The notes under the pieces were generated by a model. The model did not search any database. It saw only the letters and a program-made list of their open reading frames with translations, and had not been told where the DNA came from. A DNA stretch of 24,131 bases, from positions 1 to 24,131 of the forward strand of contig CAMOXW010000110.1 in NCBI GenBank assembly GCA_946629405.1. The letters are read 5' to 3'. This DNA comes from an uncultured Ruminococcus sp. (lineage in GTDB: Bacteria; Bacillota_A; Clostridia; Oscillospirales; Ruminococcaceae). Positions 8,200 through 14,953 of this stretch are shown piece by piece (position 1 is the stretch's first letter; each line of letters begins with the position of its first letter). The translations under genes and the position numbers were made by a program.

Positions 8200-8697
8200 T
8201 TATTTTCTCACAGCCTGAACTATCTGGTCAGCCGTTATCATGGGGCTTTCCGAGCAGGCTATGTGGATGTTTGAATGTCTGAGGTAGACCTCGCGCCGGG
8301 CGTTGTACAGTGCTTCGAGCTCATCCCTTGTGGAACTGACCACGATAGGGCGGTTCGTATCGTCCTTGATACGCTCATAGCAGGTTTCAAACGGCACATC
8401 AAGGAATACCACAGCGCTCCCGGATTCAATTGCAGCTCTTGCGGTATCCGGGTTGAGCATGGCACCGCCTCCGCAGGCAGCTACTGTAGTTTTGCCGCAC
8501 AGCGACTTCACTATCTCAGCCTCAGCAGTGCGGAAGAAGGGCTCGCCCTTCTGGTCGAATATCTCGGGTATCGTCATATCGAAGGTCCGGACGATCAGAT
8601 CGTCGGTATCAGTGAAGCCGCAGCCGAGCTTTTTTGCCGCAAGCTTGCCGACGGTGGTTTTCCCGCAGCCCATGAAGCCGCATAAAAATACAGTCAT
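8200..8697 (-). CDS. aroK: Shikimate kinase
   Basis: 165 residues, the normal size for this P-loop kinase, which phosphorylates shikimate at the 3-hydroxyl in aromatic amino acid and chorismate synthesis. The Walker A motif is GFMGCGKTT (residues 7-15). The shikimate-binding TDTDD follows at about 30-34, then the FR-x-x-E segment (FFRTAEAEIV) and the AACGGGAML glycine loop. The lid region with NRPIV and the C-terminal arginine cluster ARREVY complete the fold. A GGGGGA ribosome site precedes the ATG. It is the first gene of the minus-strand cluster with the amidohydrolase and dockerin/LRR genes. aroE lies upstream on the same strand but is separated by 282 bp of repeats. Confidence 0.96.
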   Translation of the reverse strand: MTVFLCGFMGCGKTTVGKLAAKKLGCGFTDTDDLIVRTFDMTIPEIFDQKGEPFFRTAEAEIVKSLCGKTTVAACGGGAMLNPDTARAAIESGSAVVFLDVPFETCYERIKDDTNRPIVVSSTRDELEALYNARREVYLRHSNIHIACSESPMITADQIVQAVRK

Positions 8698-8736
8698 AAA
8701 TATCCCCCTTTGGATAGGTTTGTATCTATATGTAGG

Positions 8737-8755
8737 GAACGGCGCCCTGCCGTTC
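8737..8755. repeat. Small GC-rich hairpin upstream of aroK
   Basis: GAACGGC-GCCCT-GCCGTTC: 7-bp perfect arms around a 5-nt loop, 40 bp upstream of aroK. It sits at one edge of the repeat-rich aroK-aroE spacer and may be part of a dispersed intergenic repeat. Confidence 0.55.
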
Positions 8756-8804
8756 TGCCGGTAGAAGTGGATAGTTTTTAGTGATCAGTGCTCAGAGCTT
8801 AGAA

Positions 8805-8845
8805 AGTTGAGAGTTGAGAGTTTAGAGTTGAGAGTTGAAAGTTGT
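8805..8845. repeat. Tandem heptanucleotide repeat, unit AGTTGAG
   Basis: Nearly six copies in a row with a period of 7: AGTTGAG, AGTTGAG, AGTTTAG, AGTTGAG, AGTTGAA, AGTTG. It is non-coding and lies between aroK and aroE. Confidence 0.9.
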
Positions 8846-8875
8846 GGAGTTCGCTGCGCTCACATATTTTGATCC

Positions 8876-8891
8876 GTCCCCGCAAGGGGAC
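8876..8891. repeat. Short hairpin GTCCCC-GCAA-GGGGAC
   Basis: A 6-bp perfect GC stem with a GCAA (GNRA) tetraloop, placed between the two heptamer arrays. It could form a stable RNA hairpin; there is no T-run to make it a terminator. Confidence 0.6.
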
Positions 8892-8896
8892 ACAAC

Positions 8897-8984
8897 AATT
8901 CCGAATTCCGAATTCCAAATTAAAAAATTATGAATTATGAATTCAAAATAATTACGCATTACGAATTACGCATTACGAATTATA
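8897..8984. repeat. Second heptanucleotide array, units AATTCCG / AATTATG / AATTACG / CATTACG
   Basis: A series of 7-bp units: AATTCCG x2 plus AATTCCA (8897-8917), AATTATG x2 (8926-8939), then a 14-bp unit AATTACGCATTACG twice (8950-8977), ending in AATTATA (8978-8984). The final unit supplies the TAA stop (8980-8982) and part of the last codon of aroE. Confidence 0.88.
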
Positions 8985-9825
8985 AGCTCCGGCTGTTCAT
9001 TTCGTCAACAGCGCTCTCTACCTCGCGGATTATTCCGGAAACGTCCGCTGCGGAGAAGCTTCCGCCGTACCATATCTCATGCGCTCTCACAGCCTGGTAT
9101 ACAAGCATTGCAGCACCGCCGACAGCGGTCTTTCCCATAGCGCGGGCTTTCCGCATCAGCAGGGTCTCAGTGGGATTGTAGATGACGTCAAAAACGCTGC
9201 CGCTGTTCTCTATCACACTGTCACTCACCGCGCAGGCATCTGTCTTCGGGTACATACCCACGGGAGTAGCGTTTATAAGCAGGTCGAATCTGCCCTCAAG
9301 CGTCGAAATATCCGTGATACGCACGGCGGCTCCCGAGCACTTTGAAAGTATCTCAGCCATAAGTATCTGGGCATTCTGGATGTCCTGAGGGATCACCGCG
9401 AGGGTGACGCTTCCGCCGTGACGGGCGACCTCTATCGCTATCATTCTTCCGACACCGCCGCAGCCCAGTATAACGACATTCCCGCCGACGGGAAGCTCCT
9501 CCGCTGAGCGCAGGAAGCCGTCACAGTCGGTATTCCAGCCTGTGAGCCTGCCGCCGTTGTTGGCTATGCAGTTCACGGAATTGTAGCGCTCCGCACTTTC
9601 GTCAAGCTCGTCTATGAGGCTGATAACGGTCTGTTTGTATGGGATAGTCACGTTCATTCCTCTGTAGGAGCTGAGAAGACCGGGGGTGTTCAGGAGCTTT
9701 TCCTGCTCAACGTCAGCGAGCTCATAGGTGCAGTCAGTCTTTCCGCTGAGCGCAAAGAGCCTTTCGTGGATGAGCGGGGACATGGAGTGCCCGAGAGGAT
9801 GACCGAAAAGTGCAAATTTTTCCAT
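8980..9825 (-). CDS. aroE: Shikimate dehydrogenase
   Basis: 281 residues, typical for AroE, which reduces 3-dehydroshikimate to shikimate with NADPH in the cytosol. The substrate site is visible: GHPLGHSMSP with the two binding serines, MNVTIPYK with catalytic Lys64, and WNTDCDGF with Asp100. The Rossmann part carries LGCGGVGRM and INATPVGMYP, and the C-terminal GGAAMLVYQA supplies the Gln of the active site. GGAG precedes the ATG by about 8 nt. It lies 58 bp downstream of fabD on the same strand and is probably cotranscribed with it. Its stop codon falls inside a heptamer repeat array, so the last residue or two may be derived from the repeat. Confidence 0.96.
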   Translation of the reverse strand: MEKFALFGHPLGHSMSPLIHERLFALSGKTDCTYELADVEQEKLLNTPGLLSSYRGMNVTIPYKQTVISLIDELDESAERYNSVNCIANNGGRLTGWNTDCDGFLRSAEELPVGGNVVILGCGGVGRMIAIEVARHGGSVTLAVIPQDIQNAQILMAEILSKCSGAAVRITDISTLEGRFDLLINATPVGMYPKTDACAVSDSVIENSGSVFDVIYNPTETLLMRKARAMGKTAVGGAAMLVYQAVRAHEIWYGGSFSAADVSGIIREVESAVDEMNSRSL

Positions 9826-9883
9826 TGTATTATCTCCTTCGATATCTTGTTCGTGTTAGTCTGTGTTAACAGGAATGGATTCA

Positions 9884-10789
9884 TTATGCAAGCTCATCAA
9901 GTGCTTCTGCGCTGTCTACATTAAAAATTGCAACACCGGAAAGTGTCTTCCTGACAAGGCCGGTGAGCGTTTTTCCGGGGCCGAATTCCACGAATCTGTC
10001 CGCACCGTCAGCCTGCATTGCGGCAAGCTCCGAGGTGAAGCGGACGGGCGATATGATGTGCTTTGCGAGAAGGGCCGGCATATCCGAGAAATCCGTGAGC
10101 TCTCCGCCGGTCACGTTGGAGTAGTACTTTACCTGCGGTGCCGAGAAGCTTACCGACTTAGCAGCTTCATAGAATTTGTCAGCCGCAGACTGCATAAGCT
10201 TTGAATGGAAGGCTCCCGCAACGTTCAGGGGGACCACTCTTGCCTTCATTCCGGCAAAGATCGTGCTTACCTCCTCGATACCCTCCGGAGTTCCGGCGAT
10301 AACGGTCTGGACAGGGGAGTTGTAGTTGACCGCGGTTACATAGTTCTTCGCGCCCGCACATATCTCCTCGACCTTTTCCGGAGCTATCTTCATTATGGCA
10401 GCCATAGCGCCCTTCTGCGAGGATGTAGCCTCCTCCATAGCTTCACTTCTTGCCTTTATCAGGCGGAATGCGTCCTCGAGGGATACCATTCCGGAGGCGT
10501 AAAGAGCTGCGTATTCACCAAGAGAATGACCGGCGACTCCCGCAAACTCAAAGCCCTTGTTCCTCGCTGCTTCGAGGCAAACGATGGATGTTGCCATAAC
10601 TGCCGGCTGAGCGTTCACTGTGCGGGAAAGCTCCTCGTCGGTGCTGTCAAAGCATATTGCTTTAAGGTCGCGTCCGAGTACATCGGAGGCGGTGTCGTAT
10701 ATCCTTCCGAGCTCCGGGAAAGCTTCGAGGACAGTTTTTCCCATGCCGGGATATTGGGAACCTTGTCCGGAAAATAGTGAAATTGTCAT
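9884..10789 (-). CDS. fabD: Malonyl-CoA:ACP transacylase FabD
   Basis: 301 residues. It transfers malonyl from CoA to acyl carrier protein, feeding FabH and FabF. The N-terminal FSGQGSQYPGMG motif, the nucleophile elbow GHSLGEYAAL (Ser89), QPAVMA and the catalytic His in GAFHSKLM are all visible. The C-terminal FVEFGPGKTLTGLVRK is typical. The start is the ATG preceded by AAAGGAAG; an upstream in-frame ATG adds 11 residues of leader and has no ribosome site. fabD is divergent from fabH rather than inside the fab operon, where it normally lies between fabK and fabG in Firmicutes. The shared 254-bp region upstream may allow joint control with the rightward operon. Confidence 0.97.
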   Translation of the reverse strand: MTISLFSGQGSQYPGMGKTVLEAFPELGRIYDTASDVLGRDLKAICFDSTDEELSRTVNAQPAVMATSIVCLEAARNKGFEFAGVAGHSLGEYAALYASGMVSLEDAFRLIKARSEAMEEATSSQKGAMAAIMKIAPEKVEEICAGAKNYVTAVNYNSPVQTVIAGTPEGIEEVSTIFAGMKARVVPLNVAGAFHSKLMQSAADKFYEAAKSVSFSAPQVKYYSNVTGGELTDFSDMPALLAKHIISPVRFTSELAAMQADGADRFVEFGPGKTLTGLVRKTLSGVAIFNVDSAEALDELA

Positions 10790-10871
10790 AGTAATGAACT
10801 TCCTTTCTGTATAAGTATACAAATAGTTGGTGAATTTCTCTAAAATACAGCGAGTATTTTTGTGAGAATAG

Positions 10872-10913
10872 ACGATATTTTCATTTTAACAAATCAAAGT
10901 AAGAAAATATCGT
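10872..10913. promoter_or_regulatory. Inverted repeat in the fabD/fabH divergent region, with FabT-like half-site in the loop
   Basis: Perfect 11-bp arms ACGATATTTTC (10872-10882) and GAAAATATCGT (10903-10913) enclose 20 nt. On the minus strand, inside the loop, ACTTTGATT (10892-10900) matches the left half of the published FabT operator (ANTTTGATT...), while the right half is poor. It is placed between the two divergent start codons and touches the likely -35 of fabH. Use as an operator is inference. Confidence 0.5.
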
Positions 10914-10948
10914 TGCAAAAAAACCGGAAATGATTTACAATATATAAT
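10913..10948 (+). promoter_or_regulatory. Candidate fabH operon promoter
   Basis: TTGCAA (10913-10918), 17 nt, TACAAT (10936-10941). A perfect TATAAT also sits at 10943-10948, though without a good -35 at its distance. Leader to fabH is about 95-100 nt and AT-rich. Confidence 0.5.
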
Positions 10949-11043
10949 GTGTGGACAATTATGCCTACTCATATATAATAACATATTATTTCGTTTTTTA
11001 CAACCTTTATTTTAATAATATTTCATTTAGGGAGAATTTTTTA

Positions 11044-12036
11044 ATGGGTATCAACATTCTGGCTATGGGGAACTACATTCCCGAACAGATACTTAAAAAC
11101 AATGACTTTACCCGATTTATCGAGACAAATGACGAGTGGATACGCACCCGTACCGGCATCACAGAGAGACCTATGGCAGGCTGGGAGCCTACATGGTATA
11201 TGGGGAAAAAGGCTTCACTCAGCGCTATAGAGCGCGCTGGCATAGACCCTGCCGATATCGGACTTGTCATTTCGTGCAGCGTTACTGCGGACTTCCTTAC
11301 TCCCAGTATGGCAAGCGTGATACAGTATGAGACCGGCGCGGTAAATGCTGCCGCCTTCGACCTCAATGCCGCGTGCAGCGGATTTGTGTACGCTCTCGAT
11401 ACCGCAAGACGCTTCCTCGAAACGGACACCTCCCTGAAATATGTCCTCGTTGTCGCTAACGAGGCGCTTTCGAGATTCCTTGACTTCACCGACCGCTCAT
11501 CGTGCATTCTTTTCGGCGACGGTGCGGCTGCCGCGATAGTTGAGAGAAGCGATAAGCTATATTCCTCGGCCCTCGGCTCTGACGGAAGCGGCGGAAAGCT
11601 GCTCTGCGCGCGCTCTATGAATGTCGCTCCGGAGGTCGCTGCTGAGCCTCCCTCTGACTTTACCGACGAATACCCGGATATGCCCCTCCACAAGCTCTTT
11701 CAGAACGGCAAGGAGGTCTATAAATTCGCTACACAGGCACTTCCAAGGTCGTTCACCCTTGCTGCCGGTAAGATCGGCATAACCACTGACGATATCGACT
11801 GGTTCGTGCCGCATCAGGCGAATATACGCATAATCGAGACCGCTGCCAAGAAGCTCGGAGTGCCTATGGAAAAGTTCATCATAACCCTCGACCACTTTGG
11901 CAATACCTCCAGCGCTTCGATCCCCCTCGCCCTGAATGAGGGCATTGAGAAGGGACTTATCAAACGCGGTCAGACCCTCGCACTCATTGGCTTCGGTGCA
12001 GGACTTACCTACGGCGGGATAATACTTGAGTATTGA
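11044..12036 (+). CDS. fabH: Beta-ketoacyl-ACP synthase III FabH
   Basis: 330 residues. It condenses an acyl-CoA primer with malonyl-ACP to begin each fatty acid. The catalytic triad is visible: Cys111 in DLNAACSGFVYAL, His in WFVPHQANIRI and Asn in DHFGNTSSAS. NDEWIRTRTGI at about 29-39 is the usual CoA-site stretch. The start is the ATG at 11044 behind AGGGAG; an earlier in-frame ATG at 10951 lies in the promoter/leader region and gives an implausible AT-rich extension. It is the first gene of the rightward operon. Whether it prefers acetyl-CoA or branched primers cannot be read from the sequence alone. Confidence 0.97.
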   Translation: MGINILAMGNYIPEQILKNNDFTRFIETNDEWIRTRTGITERPMAGWEPTWYMGKKASLSAIERAGIDPADIGLVISCSVTADFLTPSMASVIQYETGAVNAAAFDLNAACSGFVYALDTARRFLETDTSLKYVLVVANEALSRFLDFTDRSSCILFGDGAAAAIVERSDKLYSSALGSDGSGGKLLCARSMNVAPEVAAEPPSDFTDEYPDMPLHKLFQNGKEVYKFATQALPRSFTLAAGKIGITTDDIDWFVPHQANIRIIETAAKKLGVPMEKFIITLDHFGNTSSASIPLALNEGIEKGLIKRGQTLALIGFGAGLTYGGIILEY

Positions 12037-12069
12037 CCCTGTTACCAATACAACAAAAGGAGATCGTTT

Positions 12070-12996
12070 ATGAAAACAAGAATAACTGAGCTTTTAGGCT
12101 GCCGGTACCCCATTATCCAGGGCGGTATGGCTTGGGTCGCTGAGCATACCCTCGCTGCCGCTGTTTCAAATGCAGGCGGTGTGGGACTTATCGCGGGCGG
12201 CAACGCTCCAATTGACTACCTCCGCGAGCAGATAAGACTCTGCAAGGCGGCTACGGACAAGCCCTTCGGCGTGAACATAATGCTCATGAGCCCGAATGCT
12301 GAGGACCTCGCTCAGCTCGTTATCGATGAGGGCGTAAAGGTCGTCACTACAGGCGCCGGCAATCCCGGAAAGTTCATCCCTGCTTGGAAGGAAGCCGGAA
12401 TAAAGGTGATCCCCGTTATCCCCTCGGTCGCTCTCGCCAAGAGAATGGAAAAAGCCGGTGCAGACGCCGTTGTTGCAGAGGGCACTGAGTCCGGCGGCCA
12501 TATCGGCGAAAATACCACGATGTGCCTTGTCCCGCAGGTCGTTGACGCTCTGGAGATACCCGTTATCGCTGCCGGAGGTATCGCTGACGGCAGAGGTATG
12601 GCGGCTTCATTCATGCTCGGCGCAGAGGGCGTTCAGATAGGTACGCGCTTCCTCGCTTCGGAGGAGTGCCAGATCCACCCGACCTTCAAGGACCTCGTTA
12701 TCAAGGCAAAGGATACCGATAACATCGTCACCGGACGCTATACAGGTCATCCCTGCCGCGGCATAAAGACAAAGTTCGCCAAGCAGCTCGCTAACGGCGA
12801 AAAGGACGGAAGCCTTTCTCCCGAGCAGTTCGAGGAACTCACACTCGGCGCCCTCAGACGAGCTGTTGTTGACGGAAATGTCGAAAGCGGCTCCTTCCTC
12901 TGCGGAGCTATCGCTGGCATGGTCAACGAGGTAAAGCCCTGCAAGGAGATCGTTGAGGAGATAATGGCAGGCGCGGAGAAGCTTCTGAAGCTCTGA
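12070..12996 (+). CDS. fabK: Enoyl-[acyl-carrier-protein] reductase FabK (FMN-dependent)
   Basis: 308 residues, the normal size. FabK is the flavin-dependent TIM-barrel enoyl reductase that completes each elongation cycle in many Firmicutes lacking FabI. Motifs seen: PIIQGGMAWV near the start, the glycine segment NAGGVGLIAGG, PFGVNIML, EGTESGGHIGE with the catalytic His, and the phosphate-binding AAGGIADGRG and GAEGVQIGTRF. It belongs to the 2-nitropropane dioxygenase-like superfamily, but the operon and these motifs support FabK. AAAAGGAGA lies upstream of the ATG. No fabI is present in the window. FabK enzymes are known to be insensitive to triclosan. Confidence 0.95.
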   Translation: MKTRITELLGCRYPIIQGGMAWVAEHTLAAAVSNAGGVGLIAGGNAPIDYLREQIRLCKAATDKPFGVNIMLMSPNAEDLAQLVIDEGVKVVTTGAGNPGKFIPAWKEAGIKVIPVIPSVALAKRMEKAGADAVVAEGTESGGHIGENTTMCLVPQVVDALEIPVIAAGGIADGRGMAASFMLGAEGVQIGTRFLASEECQIHPTFKDLVIKAKDTDNIVTGRYTGHPCRGIKTKFAKQLANGEKDGSLSPEQFEELTLGALRRAVVDGNVESGSFLCGAIAGMVNEVKPCKEIVEEIMAGAEKLLKL

Positions 12997-13020
12997 TTTG
13001 CAGACTAAGGAAGTGATATC

Positions 13021-14133
13021 ATGAAAAGCAGATTCATTCTCCTTCTTTCAGCACTTGTACTCATGACTTCGTCTTTTTCCTGCGGCGACAGCAGCGGCTC
13101 TGAAAGCAGAAATGCTCCGGCTGCGTCGGGGGATTCTCTGGTGGGGACACTGGAAGAGGAAACTACAGAAGGAACGACTGTCAGAAAAGTTCAGAGAACT
13201 ACAGATAATATTGAAGAAGAATTATCAGAGCTTCTCAGTCCGGATGACATTGATTCCGATGACAGAATCGCTGTCGAAGAATTATTAAACCGGTTTTATG
13301 AGTTGCAGAATTCACATGAGGGCGAGGAACTTCTTAAACTCATGTATTCAACAGCGCAGATTGATAAAAATAAAAAAAGCGGTGTGTATCAACAAGAACT
13401 GAACGGATATAACAAGGGATTGACCTTCGATTATTTTTATTATGACGAATCTGTTTCTGAAATCTATGGATATAAGCCTCTTGGTGAGAAAGCACTTGAG
13501 GGAGCTACAAGACTCCTTGAAGTAAAAGCAGACAGAGGATACAGTGTTGGTCTGGAGATATATCGTTTGCTTTATAAAGATGTTGTTGAAGAAGGATATC
13601 GCTGGGACGATGAAAATGCTCCCAAAAAGAGAGTTACAGAAGAAGAGTGCTACGATACTTTTTTTTCGGTCGTCCATACAGAAACAGAAGGCTGGAAAAT
13701 TCTGAAATATCATAAGGACGAAAATGAGCTTATCAATGTCTTATCTTCGTCTGCGTTTAGCATCACAAAAGCAAGTGAGGCGGCATTGACCGATCTGAGT
13801 GCGAAAGGCTCTAAAATAGGCGGAACGTATATTATACATTCCGACCCTTCAAAGAATACCAGTGAAGTCAAGCTGGATACAGAATTTTTTTACAAAATGG
13901 TAAAGAATTATACCCTGTTTGCTGATGAGCCTGAATGTGAATATTTTGTGGTCATAAAGGATGCTGATGTTAAGTATGCAGTTGTGGATCCCCCACAATT
14001 TCATGGAAAAATCGAGGTTTATCCTGCCATGAAGATATATAACCCTGAAACAGATGAATATACTGATTTTGATGTGGACAATGTAACTTCTGTTGACGAA
14101 ATATACGATAAAGTTAAAGAACATATTCATTAA
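13021..14133 (+). CDS. Lipoprotein of unknown function embedded in the fatty acid operon
   Basis: 370 residues. Residues 1-20 form a lipoprotein signal peptide ending SFS-C with the lipidated Cys21, so the protein should be exported and anchored to the outer face of the membrane. A Ser/Thr/Glu-rich linker (about 22-75) follows. Residues about 80-235 (AVEELLNRFYEL..., ending TEGWKILKY) have the look of an NTF2-like fold, which is only an impression. A separate C-terminal part (about 250-370) contains GTYIIHSDP and an FVVIKDADV-KYAV stretch; I recognise no catalytic motif. The gene lies 24 bp after fabK and 21 bp before fabG, each with a proper ribosome site, so it is cotranscribed. Its codons are strongly AT-rich (GAA, GAT, AAA, TTT), unlike its neighbours, suggesting later acquisition. 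It occupies the usual position of fabD. Confidence 0.85.
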   Translation: MKSRFILLLSALVLMTSSFSCGDSSGSESRNAPAASGDSLVGTLEEETTEGTTVRKVQRTTDNIEEELSELLSPDDIDSDDRIAVEELLNRFYELQNSHEGEELLKLMYSTAQIDKNKKSGVYQQELNGYNKGLTFDYFYYDESVSEIYGYKPLGEKALEGATRLLEVKADRGYSVGLEIYRLLYKDVVEEGYRWDDENAPKKRVTEEECYDTFFSVVHTETEGWKILKYHKDENELINVLSSSAFSITKASEAALTDLSAKGSKIGGTYIIHSDPSKNTSEVKLDTEFFYKMVKNYTLFADEPECEYFVVIKDADVKYAVVDPPQFHGKIEVYPAMKIYNPETDEYTDFDVDNVTSVDEIYDKVKEHIH

Positions 14134-14154
14134 TCATGATTTGGAGGAAATAAT

Positions 14155-14895
14155 ATGTCAGTTGCACTTATAACCGGAGGCTCACAGGGCATCGGCGCTT
14201 GTATCGCAAGGCGCCTTGCAAAGGACGGCTTCGACGTAGCTATCAACCACTACCCGAGTGACAGCGATAAGGAAAAGGCTGTCGCAGTTGCACAGGAGTG
14301 CCGCGCATTCGGCGTAAAGGCTGAGATATTCGCAGCGGATGTCTCAAAAATGGACGACTGTGCTGAAATGGTAAAGGCTGTTAAGGAGACTATGGGCAGC
14401 ATCGAGGCTCTCGTCAACAACGCCGGTATCACAAAGGATAAGCTCCTTGCGCGTATGGACGAGGCTGACTACGATGCTGTTATCGCCGTCAACCAGAAGA
14501 GCATCTTTAATATGCTCAAGCAGACCTGCCCCGTCATGATGAAGCAGAAGTACGGACGTATCGTCAACGTTTCTTCCGTTGCAGGTCTTTACGGAAATCC
14601 CGGACAGATGAACTATTCCGCTTCAAAGGCGGCTATCATAGGCATGACAAAGACACTTGCAAAGGAGTACGGCAAGAAGGGCATCGTGTGCAATGCTATA
14701 GCTCCCGGACTTATCAGAACTCCTATGACGGACGTTCTTTCCGATGAGATCAAGGCAAAAATGCTCGAGGCTGTTGCTATGAAGCGCTATGGCGAGCCTG
14801 AGGAGATCGCCTCTGTGGTATCGTTCCTTGTTTCGGAGGACTGTTCCTATGTCACCGGTCAGGTCATCGAGATCTCCGGCGGACTTTCCATGTGA
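14155..14895 (+). CDS. fabG: 3-oxoacyl-[acyl-carrier-protein] reductase FabG
   Basis: 246 residues, a classical short-chain dehydrogenase. It reduces 3-ketoacyl-ACP with NADPH. The nucleotide motif ITGGSQGIG (about 6-14), the NNAGIT motif, the catalytic Ser in VNVSSVAG and the YSASK Tyr-Lys pair are all visible. The C-terminal YVTGQVIEISGGLSM is typical of FabG. GGAGG precedes the ATG. Operon position between the lipoprotein gene and fabF supports FabG over other SDR enzymes. Confidence 0.97.
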   Translation: MSVALITGGSQGIGACIARRLAKDGFDVAINHYPSDSDKEKAVAVAQECRAFGVKAEIFAADVSKMDDCAEMVKAVKETMGSIEALVNNAGITKDKLLARMDEADYDAVIAVNQKSIFNMLKQTCPVMMKQKYGRIVNVSSVAGLYGNPGQMNYSASKAAIIGMTKTLAKEYGKKGIVCNAIAPGLIRTPMTDVLSDEIKAKMLEAVAMKRYGEPEEIASVVSFLVSEDCSYVTGQVIEISGGLSM

Positions 14896-14953
14896 GCGTA
14901 ATAATTATTCGTGCACAGGCACGGCAGTATAAAGGTAATTGAAAGGAAAATTT

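Noticed and set aside
8805..8984. CRISPR-like array between aroK and aroE
   Set aside because: Units are 7 bp head-to-tail with no spacers, and there are no cas genes; it is tandem repeat DNA.
10951..11043. In-frame upstream extension of fabH beginning with ATG at 10951
   Set aside because: It would add 31 AT-rich, Tyr/Phe-heavy residues running from the promoter through the leader; the ATG at 11044 has AGGGAG and matches the normal FabH N-terminus.
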